Assembly: GCF_958979055.1 (NCBI RefSeq)
Contig: NC_084886.1
Coordinates: 35,131,654 to 35,195,653, forward strand
DNA length: 64,000 bases
Direction of reading: 5' to 3'
Source of the DNA: Alnus glutinosa
Taxonomy: Eukaryota > Streptophyta > Magnoliopsida > Fagales > Betulaceae
The first letter of the stretch is position 1, and each line of letters begins with the position of its first letter. This document shows, one piece after another, positions 47,323 to 59,439 of the stretch. The notes under the pieces were generated by a model, which saw only the letters and a program-made list of their open reading frames with translations, did not search any database and was not told the origin of the DNA. A program made the translations under genes and the position numbers.

Positions 47323-49503
47323 TTCTTCATCTTTTTCCTTCTCTCCGAGTCTCGAGGCTTCCGGGAGCTTCTTCAAACTTGTATTGTAACATTCTCGGGC
47401 CATCCTCTGGTCTCCTTTTTCGACACCGACGCCTTCTTCGGTGGGGAATTTCATGCTCAGGTGAGGAGTTGAGGTCACAGCCCTAAATTCGTTGAGAGCT
47501 GTTCTCCCGAGAATAACGTTGTAGGCCGACGGTCGGTCGATTATTAAGAACCGAACCATCACCGTCCTCTGCCTCGGGTACATCCCTGCTGTGACCGGAA
47601 GCTCAATGGACCCGTGTGGGAGTACTTGCTCTCCTGTAAATCCCACAAGCGAATATCTTGCCGGGATCACCTTACTTCTATCGATCTTCATCCGCTCGAA
47701 GGCTGACCTGTAAAGGATGTCAGCCGAGCTTCCTGTGTCAACCAAGACGCGGTGTATTTTGTGGTTGGCTATGGCCAGACTCAGTACCAGAGCGTCGGTA
47801 TGCGGGAGTGATACCCCTGCGTAATCATCGTCCGAGAACCCGATCATTTGTGCGTCTCGTTTTTGGGACTTTGGAGGTTTCTGCACCGAGTATACCTCGA
47901 AATCCCGTAACTGTCTTGCATATGCCTTCCGCGCCGAGCTAGATTCTCCGCCTCCTCCGAAACCCCCCGAAATCGTCTGTATTTCCAGAAGGTTCTCCTG
48001 CCGTTCTGGTCTGGCTCGGCTCCTACTTCTTTCTCGTGCAGCCCGAGGATCTGGCCTGCGTTCTGGTTCCCTTCCTCTTTCTTGATTTCTTCCCCGATCA
48101 TCCCGGGGATTGTTTTGATCCTGATGGTGCCGATTCTGATGGTGGCGGTTGCCGTGCTCCGGATTCTGCTGAATTCTCTGATCTGCGAGGAAACGGACAA
48201 GTTTTCCATTTTCTATGAAACGTTCAATCAAGAGTCTCAAGGATATGCAGGCTTCTGTACGATGCCCGGTGGTGTCATGAAACGCACAGTACTGATCAGC
48301 GTATCGTGAATGAGGATTTGCGAGCACCGGTCTGGGCTTCCGGTACGTCGGGTCTCGCTTTATTTCCAGGAGAACATCCATAATGGGTGCATTGAGGGGT
48401 GTCCAGTTGTGACCCCTTAGGGACTCTTGATCCCGCTTCGGCCTGGCCTCTTCTTCTGGAACCCGCTTCCGTTCTTCCTTCCGAGGATTCTTCTTTTTTG
48501 GGTTCCCGGAAGTGGATGGACGAGTAGTCTCGGGTCCCAACAGAGCTCGGAGTGTCTCCTCCTGGTTAATGTACTTCTCGGCTTTACTCATAAAGCCATC
48601 TAAATTCTGAGGGGGCTTCCTGGCTATATCAGCCATTAGTGCTCCATCTTTTCGGATTCCCTGAAAGAGAGCTCCGTAGATGAAATCATCTGTTGCTGCT
48701 TCAGCTTCAAGTCTAGCCTGGTTGAACCTCATAAAGAAATCTTTGAGGGATTCCTCGGGTCCTTGGTGCAATGACATTAAGGATCCCGACGGCTTTCTTC
48801 TGATTCTGCCGGCCATGAACTGCGTCAGGAACATCCTGCCGAGGTCCTCGAAATGACGAATGGAATTTGGCTGGAGGCTCCTGAACCAGTCACGGGCATT
48901 GCCCGAGAGGGTCAAAGGGAAGGCTCGGCAGGCCACCATCTCGGGTGTTCGATGGAGATCCATGTGGGCTCTGAAATTATCTAGGTGCTCCACGGGATCT
49001 TCAAGTCCCGTATAAAACGGGATCTCTGGGACTTTGAACTTCTCAGGAAGGCAAATATTTGCCACCTCCTCGGTGAATGGGGAGGTGGTCTTCTGTAGAA
49101 GGTTTTCCACCAGGGAAGCTTTTCCCTTATCGTTCCGTTGAATAGCTGCGGTTAGAACATTGCATCTTTGTTCCAACCGGGCAATCATGCCTTCTACCGC
49201 TCTTGCTGCCTCGGGTTGAACAGGTGGAGGATTTCCTGGGACTTCTTCTTCTTTGTTCGGCTCCTCTGTTCCTTCGACCCGGCTGCCTTCCTCTCGATTT
49301 CCTGGGTCAGTGATAGTTCGGTGAAGTTCTGGAACCCGGGCCTGAAGGACAGCTTTCATGGTGGCCAAATCCTCGATGCTCTTGGCCATCTGCTCCATTC
49401 TTTCATTCAGGAGAGCGAATTGGGGATCGTTGGAGTTTCCTTCGTCTCGGGCATTTCGGTCATCCCGAGGCACTCGGTTGGTTTCTGATCGAGTATTCAC
49501 CAT
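47317..49503 (-). CDS. gag: Gag-protease polyprotein
   Basis: 728 codons from ATG 49503 to TAG 47319-47317. An N-terminal coiled-coil-prone region (25-60) precedes the retrotransposon Gag domain at about 185-275 (AFPLTLSGNARDWFRSL, FLTQFMAG, SLKDFFMRFNQ). Next comes a CHHC knuckle at 406-419 (CAFHDTTGHRTEAC), an Arg-rich nucleic-acid-binding stretch (460-505) and the aspartic protease (VLVDTGSSADILY at about 586-598; ILGRTAL at 664). Gag forms the particle and the protease matures it. The ORF starts about 40 bp after the primer site. Apart from the terminal UAG it continues in the same frame into pol. Confidence 0.95.
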   Translation of the reverse strand: MVNTRSETNRVPRDDRNARDEGNSNDPQFALLNERMEQMAKSIEDLATMKAVLQARVPELHRTITDPGNREEGSRVEGTEEPNKEEEVPGNPPPVQPEAARAVEGMIARLEQRCNVLTAAIQRNDKGKASLVENLLQKTTSPFTEEVANICLPEKFKVPEIPFYTGLEDPVEHLDNFRAHMDLHRTPEMVACRAFPLTLSGNARDWFRSLQPNSIRHFEDLGRMFLTQFMAGRIRRKPSGSLMSLHQGPEESLKDFFMRFNQARLEAEAATDDFIYGALFQGIRKDGALMADIARKPPQNLDGFMSKAEKYINQEETLRALLGPETTRPSTSGNPKKKNPRKEERKRVPEEEARPKRDQESLRGHNWTPLNAPIMDVLLEIKRDPTYRKPRPVLANPHSRYADQYCAFHDTTGHRTEACISLRLLIERFIENGKLVRFLADQRIQQNPEHGNRHHQNRHHQDQNNPRDDRGRNQERGREPERRPDPRAARERSRSRARPERQENLLEIQTISGGFGGGGESSSARKAYARQLRDFEVYSVQKPPKSQKRDAQMIGFSDDDYAGVSLPHTDALVLSLAIANHKIHRVLVDTGSSADILYRSAFERMKIDRSKVIPARYSLVGFTGEQVLPHGSIELPVTAGMYPRQRTVMVRFLIIDRPSAYNVILGRTALNEFRAVTSTPHLSMKFPTEEGVGVEKGDQRMARECYNTSLKKLPEASRLGEKEKDEEK

Positions 49504-49542
49504 AACGGATTTTTTTTTTTTTAGGAAAACGATATAAGTCGT

Positions 49543-49560
49543 TTCCCACAGACGGCGCCA
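49543..49560 (-). promoter_or_regulatory. Primer-binding site
   Basis: On the minus strand, TGGCGCCGTCTGTGGGAA begins 3 bp after the 5' LTR. The leading TGG pairs with a tRNA 3' CCA. The sequence matches the TGGCGCC class used by Tat and Athila elements; I cannot settle which tRNA (Arg is my guess). Confidence 0.85.
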
Positions 49561-49563
49561 AAC

Positions 49564-50196
49564 TGTTGAGACAGTTTCCGGTAGGTGACGTGTCGGTCAG
49601 ATGTTGGACTAAGTTGCTCCCGGTTGTATCTGGTTCACCTGAAAAGTAAAGCTGCGTCGGGGGGTTCCGACAACCCCGCTCCGATGCCTAAGTAAGTGTA
49701 TGGTTCTGAGAATAAATGCGCAGAATAATGCCAAAGAGACTGATTAGCATGTACCTTAGCATCTGAAGTAGTTCTTGTATTTATAGAGGCTGTGGAGCAG
49801 TTCTGTTAACTTCACAATTCGTGCACGAGACGGTTGGAGGAGACGTGGCTCCACGTAAACAACTCTTCCTGGTTCCGTAGATCTCGGTGGCATCATGGGG
49901 TCCCACGACATGCATCGTGTCCCTTAGGTTCCGGGTACTGCCGAGACGCATGACTTCCATGACGTGCATCGTGTCCCTTAGATTCCGGGTACTGCCGAGA
50001 CGCTTGCAGATGCGGATACCAACTAGTATTTGGATCTCCAACTCAGGCCAGTTGCAACAGACTTGGGCCCAAGTGGCCTCAATGGGCCCGGGTAGATTAT
50101 GCTTCTTCCGACATTTGGGCCTGGTCGGGTGGATCAGAGAGGGCCCATATCCCGGATTGGGCCCAACATCCGAGAAGATCTATATTTGTCCCAACA
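49564..50196 (-). mobile_element. 5' LTR (element sense)
   Basis: 633 bp, identical by eye to 39279-39911 apart from one base. Carries the promoter for gag-pol, with TATAAATA as the complement of 49778-49785, about 275 bp before gag. Confidence 0.95.
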
Positions 50197-50201
50197 ACAC
50201 A
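50197..50201. other. Target site duplication, right copy
   Basis: ACACA, matching 39274-39278. The interrupted TBC exon resumes directly after it. Confidence 0.95.
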
Positions 50202-51450
50202 TATCTTGGGGAAGGAGATGCATTGCCAGATTTCCTTGTATACATATTTGCCAGTTTTCTTTTAACGGTGAGTGGACACTCCTTGCTTTTGGGCTCATCG
50301 ATCTCTGGTTAATGGTCGAAAATGTCGATGTCAATGTTACTTTTCACTGCCGTTGGTTTAATAGTGAGAAATATAAAGGCAAGCATGTTTCACAGCTTTG
50401 TTTATAGAAGAGCTTGTACTTCACATGATCTTGCAGTTAACACCAAAGGTGGTGTGATCAATTGCTGTCTAAAATATTCAATTTTCCATGTGGGTGCCAC
50501 TTTTGAACTTATCATTGTGGTGTTTCTGTAAGCTTTTCATTTGGTCTTGCTATTCATGTGCTTCACTTGGCAGAATGATATCTTCTCTCAAAATGCTACC
50601 TATTTCAGAAAGTAAATATGTCATTCTAAAACTGATATCTATCAAAAGATTGTCCTATACTAGCAATAGCATCAACTGGTCAATTTGTTTCTTAGTAAAT
50701 GTGATTTTTTTTTGAAACTTTGGATATCATTTATGAAAGTATGTCTCTGTGAGTCTGTATGGTATTGAAAACATTTTGGTGTTTACCACTTGGTTATGCA
50801 TTTTTCTCCACACAAATCTCTGGACAGTTGGCTCGATCGAGTTACATTTTATTTCATGATAGTGATGATTATATGTGAAATAGTTAAAATGAGCTGTTAC
50901 CTTATATTCAGTGGTCAGATAAGCTTAAGAAGCTTGATTTCCAAGAATTGGTGATGTTCCTTCAACACCTTCCAACACAGAATTGGACTCACCAAGAGTT
51001 GGAGATGGTGCTTTCTAGAGCATTTATGTGGCACAATATGTTCAACAACTCTACCAGCCACTTAGCTAGCTAAAAAGAAAATTGTAATATTCATTTTTTT
51101 TTTCTCAGTTTGGAATTTTTGTTTTTATTTTTTTTTTCTCTTGCTCCGGTAGAGGAAACCAGCCCATGTTCTCATATGAATTGTGGCTTGTAATATCTGT
51201 ATTATTAGGCGTTTCTTTGTAGATTTTCTTTGACTAGAGGAGAACATGGAAAAGAAAAATTAAAAACAAAAAGGAATTACTTTCTTGTACAACAATTTTC
51301 AATTTTGTGAATCTAGTTGAAAGGAAATCCAATGTTTTCTTATTTGGTTACATCCTTTGCATTCGAATTCCTGGTAAATGGTGAACTCCCACAAATCGCA
51401 TGATACTCAGCCTAGAAACAAACACTTCATAATTGAGTATCTTCCCTTGA

Positions 51451-54432
51451 TCAAACCAGATACATTTCTTGGTTCCTTAGCTGCCATAATGAAAATCCTT
51501 GTAAAGGCTTGGCTATTGGCTTCTTCTGAGAAAGAAATTCTTGAGACACGCATTTCATTGTAGGCCGAGACTTTGGTTTTTCGTGTAGGCATGCAAATGC
51601 TATTGTAGCGACAAGGAAAATATCTTGTGCAACCAAATGATTGGGAGGTGGCAAACGCTGGTCTAGTATTTCATGTAATATCATGTTTTGAGAAGACGAT
51701 GATGATAATGAAGTCAGGAATTCCATTGGATGTTTTCCCATTATTATTTCCAGTGCCACAACTCCAAAACTATAAACATCGCATTTTTCAGTAACTTTCA
51801 TGGTATAGGCAAACTCTGCATATATAAAAAAATAACAAAAAAAAAAAACTATTAAAAATGTAAAAACATATTTTTAATTTTTTATTTCTTTTTGTATGTT
51901 TTTCAATTGAAAGAAGTTGGTCAAAACTTGTCATTGCCTAAAAATTCTATTGTGAAAGTGGTTGTTTGCGATTATGCATGAATTGATTCAAATAGCAAAT
52001 GACAAGGTAACCTTACTATCACAAATATTAGTAAAGATATTTGTTCTACATGGCTAATACTTTCTTTTAGAATAATAGGTAGAACTGAATAAATAAATAA
52101 ATAAAGACATAATTTATTGTAAGGAAAAGAATAGTTTACCTGGGGCAATGTAACCGTAAGTGCCGGCAACTAACGTTTGGTTGGAGGAATCAAGATCAAG
52201 GAGTTTAGCTGTGCCAAAGTCAGAGACAAAAGCCTCTAGTTTATTGTTCAATAAAATATTGTTGGTTGTTATATCTCGATGAACAATTGTTGGAATGCAT
52301 TCATGATGCATGTAAGATAAAGCGTGGGCAGTGACTTTGATGATGTTTAATCTCTTGTTCCAATCCAATTCTATTGCTTCAACATCATTACTTAGGATAC
52401 AAAATAGGCTTCCCCTTTCCATGTACTCATAAACCAGAAACATGCATCGCTTATGTAAACAAAACCCATGAAGTTTTATAATGTTTCGATGGCGAATCTC
52501 TGTTAACACTTTTACCTCGTTTTTGAAACTCATATCAAAAGTTGGGTTCTCAGCCTCCAACAGATGAAGTTTCTTCAAGGCAATCACTTTTCCACATGGT
52601 AATTTTGCTTTGTAAACACTGCCATAACCACCGGTTCCAATACAAAATTTTATATCAAAGTCCTCGGTTGCTTCAACGATGTCTTCATATGCAATATGTC
52701 CATCATAATTCCATATCGAGAACAAGTTCCCATGCTTTGTTTCTTTTCTTGACTCCAATTGGATTTTCTTGACCATGCGTCGACATAGGAGAAAGCCCCC
52801 AAGAACTAAGAATCCAAGGGAAATGGCAATAGGAACACAAATTTTTGCTTTGGTGACAATTGATTTGTGACTAGTTGGAAGGCAAGGAGGGAAACCCGTG
52901 AAGTCACCGCACAAATACTTGTTGCCAATTAATGTGTCATGTGTATCGAATCGATGAAAATATGTTGGAATTGGACCTGTCAAAGAATTGTACGACAAGG
53001 TGATTGTTTGAATAGAAATGTAACTATTGGGAATATTGCCGGTAAGATTATTGTAGCTGATATCCAAGCTCCATAAATTGCCAGTATTCCCAAGTTGAAC
53101 AGGTGCTTCTCCACTAATAAAGTTATGACTAAGGTTAAGATTTTCCAACGAATGAAGGTTTCCTAGTTCTGGGGGAATGGAACCATTGATTTGATTGGAT
53201 TGAAGATACAATCCTCTCAAACTAGTTAAATTACCCAAAGTGGAAGGGATTGGACCAATGAGGCTATTATTCGGGAGATACAAGGTAGTCAAATTCTTCA
53301 TGTTTCCTATTGCCGGGGGAATGGAACCATTGATTTGATTGGAATCAAGATACAAACTTTTCAAATTAGTTAAATTACCCAAAGTGGAAGGGATTGGACC
53401 AATGAGGCTATTATTCGAGAGGTACAAGATAGTCAAATTCTTCATGTTTCCTATTGCCGGGGGAATGGAACCATTGATTTGATTGGAAACAAGATACAAA
53501 CTTTCCAAATTAGTTAAATTACCCAAAGTGGAAGGGATTGGACCAGTGATTTGATTGGAAAAAAGATACAAATATTTCAAATTAGTTAAATCACCCAAAG
53601 TGGAAGGGATTGGACCAGTGATTTGATTGCGGTAAAGAGACAAATCTTCCAAATTAGTTAAATTACCCAAAGTGGAAGGGATTGGACCATTGATTTGATT
53701 GGAATTAAGCAACAAATATTCCAAATGAGTTAAATTACCCAAAGTGGAAGGGATTGGACCATTGATTAGATTGGAATCAAGATACAATTCTTTCAAAGAA
53801 GTTAAATTTCCCAAAGTGGAAGGGATTGGACCAATGAGCATGTTACCACCTAGGTCTAACATGACCAATTTCTTCAGCATTCCTATTTCTGACGCTATGG
53901 AACCATTGATTTGATTGTGATACAAAATGACATGGGTGAGATGGATTAAAAGTGAAAGAGAAGTAGGGATTGATCCAATGATTTGATTATAAGAAACGTT
54001 AAACATCACTAATTGGGTGAGGTTTGTAAGTGAAAGTGGCAACTCACCTGTCAGAGTATTATAGGACAGATCAAGGTAGGTGAGTTTGGATAGAGTACCT
54101 ATCTCGACTGGGATACTCCCATGAAGTCCAGTTTCGGAAAGATCAAGGCGGACTAAATTTGGAAAAGAAGAGAGGTTGAGTTTTGACATCTCTCCCAAAT
54201 TGAAACCACCCGAGCGCATGGCAATCGCTGTGACGCTTCCAGCAGCATTGCAAGTAATACCAGGCCACTCGCAACGACTTGAGGTATTGTTGGTGTAATT
54301 GGTGCCTCTCCAGGACCACCACCCAGTCGCCAGCAGGGCGTTTGCTTCTAGTTGTAGTGCTGAGGATTGAGATGCTGCAACAAAGTGAGTTGCGTAAAAC
54401 AAGAAACAGGTAGCCCATGCAATGAACACCAT
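51451..54432 (-). CDS. LRR receptor-like kinase, MIK2-like (intact)
   Basis: Exons 54432-52140 and 51815-51451, with a 324-bp phase-1 intron that splits the APE motif (P764, then E from both exons). About 885 residues: signal peptide (1-20), N-terminal cap ([12 protein letters not shown]), 17 LRRs (about 88-495) of the plant LxxLxLxxNxxxGxIP type, TM at about 530-550, kinase from about 590. Kinase landmarks: GTGGYGSVY (599-607), K620 in VIALKK, E639, HRD 718-720 (RD type), DFG 738-740, VYSFGVV in exon 2. Central LRRs are near-identical 72-bp repeats. The group includes cell-surface receptors for peptide or cell-wall signals; the ligand is unknown. It converges on the TBC pseudogene, 378 bp away. 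Nothing in the sequence disables it. Confidence 0.9.
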
Positions 54433-54500
54433 GCTTAATTACAAGTGTATAATGATTGATTGATTGATTGTATAATATATTTGTTCATGACTCGCTTTAA

Positions 54501-54507
54501 TATATAA
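54501..54507 (-). promoter_or_regulatory. Probable TATA box of the intact receptor kinase
   Basis: TTATATA on the minus strand about 70 bp upstream of the ATG, in a segment conserved with block A, including a TGATTGATTGATTG microsatellite in the leader. Confidence 0.5.
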
Positions 54508-54539
54508 GAAAGATAGACGTGTGGAGTAGGTGGGAGTTA

Positions 54540-57099
54540 TTTTGTGTTGACACTGGACGACGACGTTGAATGTGGAGTACGTACGTTCATGATCGAGTAG
54601 GTAGTCAACATTGTGTTGAGCTTAATTTCTCAAGGCACGCGGGGTCGGGATTAATAATTGTGTTGTGTATTAATCCGCATTAATTTTGGAAAGAAAACAT
54701 GATGGAGTGATCACTGATCAGACTTGGGGCGCGCAATGATGTAATCCATGTGAATTTTCTTTTGAAAGTGGAATTTCCTGGGCAGCCGTAATTATATAAG
54801 ATTCTTTCTCTTTAACATAATTTTCAAATTATTAATTATACATGAATCGAGGATGCATGGGATTCATGTTCAAAACGCGTCTCACATTATTTATGGTATT
54901 TCTGAGGTTATAAAGACCCCAATATTTATAATTTGGTATAAAATGCATAGGGGTACGTACCAAGTGCATCAAGCCTACCATGAATTGGCCTTGATCCATG
55001 CATGTCTCATTAATTAATTTCCATTTTGACATGTTACTTTTTCCATTTTTTGCTGCGGTTTAGCATCTATAAATGTTTGGGTTTTTTTTTTTTTTTTTTT
55101 TTTTTTTCCTTTCCTTTCTTTCTTTCTTGCTCTGATGGAGGAAACCAGCCCATGTTCTCATGTGAATTGTAGCTTGTAATATCTGTATTATGGTGTTTCT
55201 TTGTATATTTTAAAATGTTTTCTGACGTAAAATATTTTTAGAAAAATGTTTTCGGCAGAAAATATTTTCCAGCGTTTAGCGCGTACGGAAAATCACAAAT
55301 ATTTTTTATATTTTTATTCAATAATATTAACTTATAAAAAACAATTTTTATTCACAACATAAAAATATTAATGTAAAATATTTTTTATATTGAAGAAGAT
55401 TTATTATCAATGATTATCCTAAAGTTCGGGCATGAGTGTTTTAGTGATATTTATTGAAACTTTGTTTTGTGTTAGGTGAGAGGAAATGTCACAAAGTACA
55501 AAAACTTGATCCAATCACAATATATCATCATCTTCCTCTTAATTTCACTGTCACAACAACTACCTTCACTACGCCCAATATTTCTCACCTTGTCTCTATC
55601 AAATTGAATAGCTCCAATTAGTTCCTATGGATCTCTCAATAAGAAAGATATATAAACGTGTGGAGTGGGAGTCAAGGTTTATTGTCTTTTACTGCGTGAC
55701 ACAGGGGCTTACTCCATCCACATAACACCTCCACAGTTTGGATTTGAAAGCCATGTTTTAACAATAATTTCCATTTGAGCTAATTATTTATTTAAAATAA
55801 GAAAGATAGACGTGTGGAGTGATCAGAGTGAAGGTTGAGACCAATTATTTTGTATGTGTTGACGTTGATCAATGTCATGTTCATGACTAGTAAATTGTTG
55901 AGCTTTGTCAAGGCACGCGGGGGACATGATCATTACTACTGAATGGTTATTTGTAAAGTAAAGAGATTACGCTAGGGTCCCATTAGAAGCATTCTAGCTT
56001 GATGGGCTGGAATTCTCAACATAATCCAAATAATTTATGAATGTGGACTTGCTGTGAAGCTACAATGATTTCATATGGATCTCTCAATAAGAAAGATATA
56101 TAGACGTGTGGAGTGGGAGTCAAGGTTGAGGATCAATGTCATGTTCATGAGAGAATCATTCCCAGACGGCATCTATTATCCGTTAAATATTCTGACAGCA
56201 AACACAGGAGACGTCTTTCTCAGGCATATAAATGGAATAATACGATAGAAAACGGAAATTACTTGGCCGGCAACAACAAGAAATAGACCATTTGGGCAAT
56301 TGCTATGCACCTGATCAAATGACATTTCACCATTAATAACATGTTCCAATTACTCTTGACTAGCGAACTTGCTGGGAAGCTTGCACTGCTTCGAGTCAGG
56401 TCCTAACTGTTGAAGAATCTACTCTTTTTTGGTACTTGTATTTGGGTTTACTATTCAAACCATTAGACTTTATGATGCGAGTCAATCTTATCAATTTTTT
56501 GTTACACTCATTTTACTTCAAAAATTATATTTTTTTATTCTGATATCGGATTGAGACAAACTTAATGGCGTTGGAAAGCTTATTCAGAGCGCTACAATTT
56601 TGTATTTCATGAAAATTTCGCAATTCTAACGTTTACCGGACAAAAGTTATTGTTTTGTATTATTTGTACTGCAAAGTGTTTTTATTTTGTTTTTATTATA
56701 ATTTTTTAGGCTTTCGAATTTAATTAGGCTCTATATAAGCCTATTAAAATGGCTTTAGCCTCCAGTTTGTATTTTGTTTTTATCAGTTGATCAATATGAA
56801 ACACTCTATGAGTGATTTTCTATCCCTTTTGTTTTGACTCATTGATAGAATCTTAGTTTCAGAATAATGTTGATTCTATTGTTGTTTACTATTGCGAACC
56901 CGCTACATTAACCTACATCAATATCTCGTTGCTCTAAAACTTTAATATTGTGTATATTTAGTTATTATAAGACAAAAGTTATGATCACATGCACATATTT
57001 TTCTTTTTAACTTAACAGTATTATAACACATGTATTTTTATTTGTTTTTTTTTTGTTTTTTTTTTTTTTTTTGCTACAGCCGTTTTTCTCTCTTGGTGG

Positions 57100-57143
<44 letters not shown>

Positions 57144-58107
57144 TAGAAAATTATATTTAAAGAAAATAGAGAATAAAATAGAAAACATACTTGAGTTTAT
57201 ATTGAAAAAAGTAGTAGATACAGTATAAAAATTGTTCTTTTAAATTAGCAAAAATGTATAATATTGCTTGTGATTCTCTAACTGATGGAGTTCTAAATGT
57301 TATATTTTTTTGGATGATTGTGCTTCTGACATTCAACATTGTTTTTTTTTTTTTTTTGAATGATTTGGGATGTCATTCTAAAACTGATATTTATAGATTG
57401 TCCTATACTAACCATAGCATCAGCTGCTCAATTTGTTTAATTTCCTAGTAAATGTGATTTTTTTTTTTTTTTTTTTTAAAAAAAACCCTGCAAATAATTG
57501 ATGAATGTCTTCAGACATAATCCAAATCCATTAACACTGTCAATAACCACTTGTGGAGAATATGGAAGCCTGCCTCTGTGAGTCTATATGGTCTTGAAAA
57601 CATTTTGTTGTATACCATTCGGGGAATGGGCTTTGGGTATTATGAGGCGCAATGTCTATTAAGTTAGATTTGGTAGCTAGTCACAATTTGTGACCATTGG
57701 ATCAAATGATTTTTAGACAGTTAGATGTGTCCAAATTCACTATACATATGACCCTTTGGTCATATGCGTATACACACAACAATAGCTTCTCTTATCTCCT
57801 ACCAACTTCTTTTGTACAATTCTCTCCGTAAGAGTGTTTTATTGTTACTCGAGAAAGTGATAATCTCAAGTAATATTTGGTCTTCACTATATTCTAGGAA
57901 CAATTTTGTCAAAACCCTTTAGCACTTGAAATTTGGACAAAATAAGTTCTACAAATTTCGTCATTGCGATGGAGCCTTAAATCTCAATTTTACTTTTGCC
58001 TTTGTAATTTTCCTTATTCTATTTCAAAAATTTTCCAACGAAAAAAGAAAGGGGTCAATAGAGGGCCTCAGATATTCGAAATGATCAACTGTGAATTATA
58101 CTTCAAA

Positions 58108-58180
<73 letters not shown>

Positions 58181-58630
58181 CACCTTGAAATTGTGTATGT
58201 TAAAACCAACACATTAATTTGGGTAGAAGAAATTTGTTTTATCCAAAATTAACTCCCTGGTAACTTGCTTCGTTGACGTTGACGTTGACTTTGAAAGCGA
58301 ATCGGATGAGTGAACATTTCCTTTCGAAAACATGTGCAGAAAAATTCATCTTTGCAAATTTCCTTTTGAAAGTGAACATTTCGCCATTAAATATTTGTTT
58401 TATCCAAAATGGTCCAATTTCTCTAATTACCATTAGCTGCGAAGCTTGCACTTTTTCGAGTCAAGGCTAATTGTTAAATGATATGTGTTATTTGTACACA
58501 CTTTGTACACACTAACATTCAATAGAAGACTCATATATATGAGTCTCAAATGCATGAATCTCACACCAGATGTTAATGTGTGTACAAATATCATTTGCCT
58601 AATTGTTGAATAGCCATATTTTATTTTTAT
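54540..58630. other. Upstream flank of block B, non-coding
   Basis: Holds a copy of the repeated flank module (about 55020-56330) and the tail shared with 20401-22770. No gene recognised. Contains T/A homopolymer tracts (about 57056-57143) and a TA microsatellite at about 58117-58170. Confidence 0.65.
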
Positions 58631-59439
58631 TAAATGATGCAATCATAATAGCTGCCACAAGGATCATCTCCATTTGAATTGAAATGAAATGAAAATGAAT
58701 CATTTTATAGTCCGAATTAAAATATTGTTGCGTCTAATAGTAGAGATGATGTCACATCATTTAAATTTTTTGAATAACATGCCAACTAGGATTGGAACTA
58801 AGATTTTTTGGGTGGGACGTCCGAACCTACGTACATAGATAAATACTTAGATATATATAGTCTCTCTATATGTTTGCATACGTTCTACGTACATAAATCA
58901 ATATTTAGATATATATAATAGAATTTGTTTTTTTTTTTTTTTAAAAAAAAAAAAAATCAATCTAATTTGGAAGAATTTTATCCACCTAAATTCAATGTGT
59001 TGCATTTTAATTAGTATTTAGGTCGAAAAAGGCACACATATTTCTCACACTACCAACCTCTTCCTCCCACACTTACTAAGTCCTGGCGTGATTATATATT
59101 GAAAGGGAGAGGAACCATTTTATGGTTAATTTTATTTTGTTGTATAAAATGGTTTTCATAATGCTACGTAATTGAACATATAATATATTTTCCTATTGGT
59201 TAATTTTATTTTGTTGTATCTATTACATCCAAAATCCTGTTGGTTAATAACATATAATATATTTTCCTAATTGTTCTTTCTCGGTTGATTTGATCCTAAG
59301 ATATGTTATTGAATTAAAATTATGGTAGATAAAGAAAGTGTTAAATAAAAAGAAAAAGAGAATATTAAATTTCCAAATGGAGGGGAAAGGTTTTAAGAGA
59401 TTTGTAACATTTCCTCTCCCTTAAAAATGATCATCGTTG
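58631..59439. other. Intergenic, no gene seen
   Basis: AT-rich sequence beyond the block B boundary, with ATATATA stretches near 58850-58920. Nothing assignable. Confidence 0.45.

Larger units (their letters stand above)
39279..50196 (-). mobile_element. Complete Tat-type Ty3/gypsy retrotransposon, 10,918 bp
   Basis: Read on the minus strand: LTR (50196-49564), primer site, gag-protease, UAG, RT/RNase H/integrase, an extra gene in opposite orientation, polypurine tract, LTR (39911-39279). Domain order RT - degenerate RNase H - second RNase H - integrase, the CHHC Gag knuckle and the opposite-strand ORF near the 3' end place it in the Tat lineage of non-chromodomain gypsy elements. Both LTRs are 633 bp and by eye differ at one base (T39336 versus C49621), so the insertion is very young. 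It interrupts a TBC-gene coding exon. Confidence 0.95.
29351..51073 (+). pseudogene. TBC (RabGAP) domain gene, degenerate and split by a retrotransposon
   Basis: Exons seen: 29351-29415 (KLRELALSGIPMRPDVWRLLL), 30452-30589 (GYAPPNSDRKEG...ERSDDEIN), about 30700-30750 (FFQQ..VQKSLERILCTW), 36820-37026 (VFLSEHL...DHYTFAQPGIQRL...ELVRRID), 38976-39061 (EPVSRHMEEQ...SLLIRE), 39243-39278 plus 50197-50267 (PFHLVTRLWDT / GDALPDFLVYIF), and 50912-51073 with TAA. The match is a plant TBC1D22-like Rab GAP. Damage: two residues missing in the Arg-finger motif (IPMR where the family has IPDYMR), GT lost where the first exon should splice, the segment before FFQQ missing, no exon for the YVQG Gln-finger region, no start exon found, and a 10.9-kb retrotransposon inside a coding exon. 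It is almost certainly inactive. Confidence 0.85.
38235..58630. repeat. Segmental duplication block B
   Basis: The partner of 8985-22770, interrupted by the retrotransposon at 39279-50196. Its receptor-kinase gene is intact while that of block A has a stop. The right boundary is clear: both copies share ATATTTTATTTTTAT and then diverge (22770 and 58630). Confidence 0.85.

Noticed and set aside
44155..49488. Plus-strand ORFs across gag-pol
   Set aside because: Complement shadows of the well-supported minus-strand gag and pol frames.
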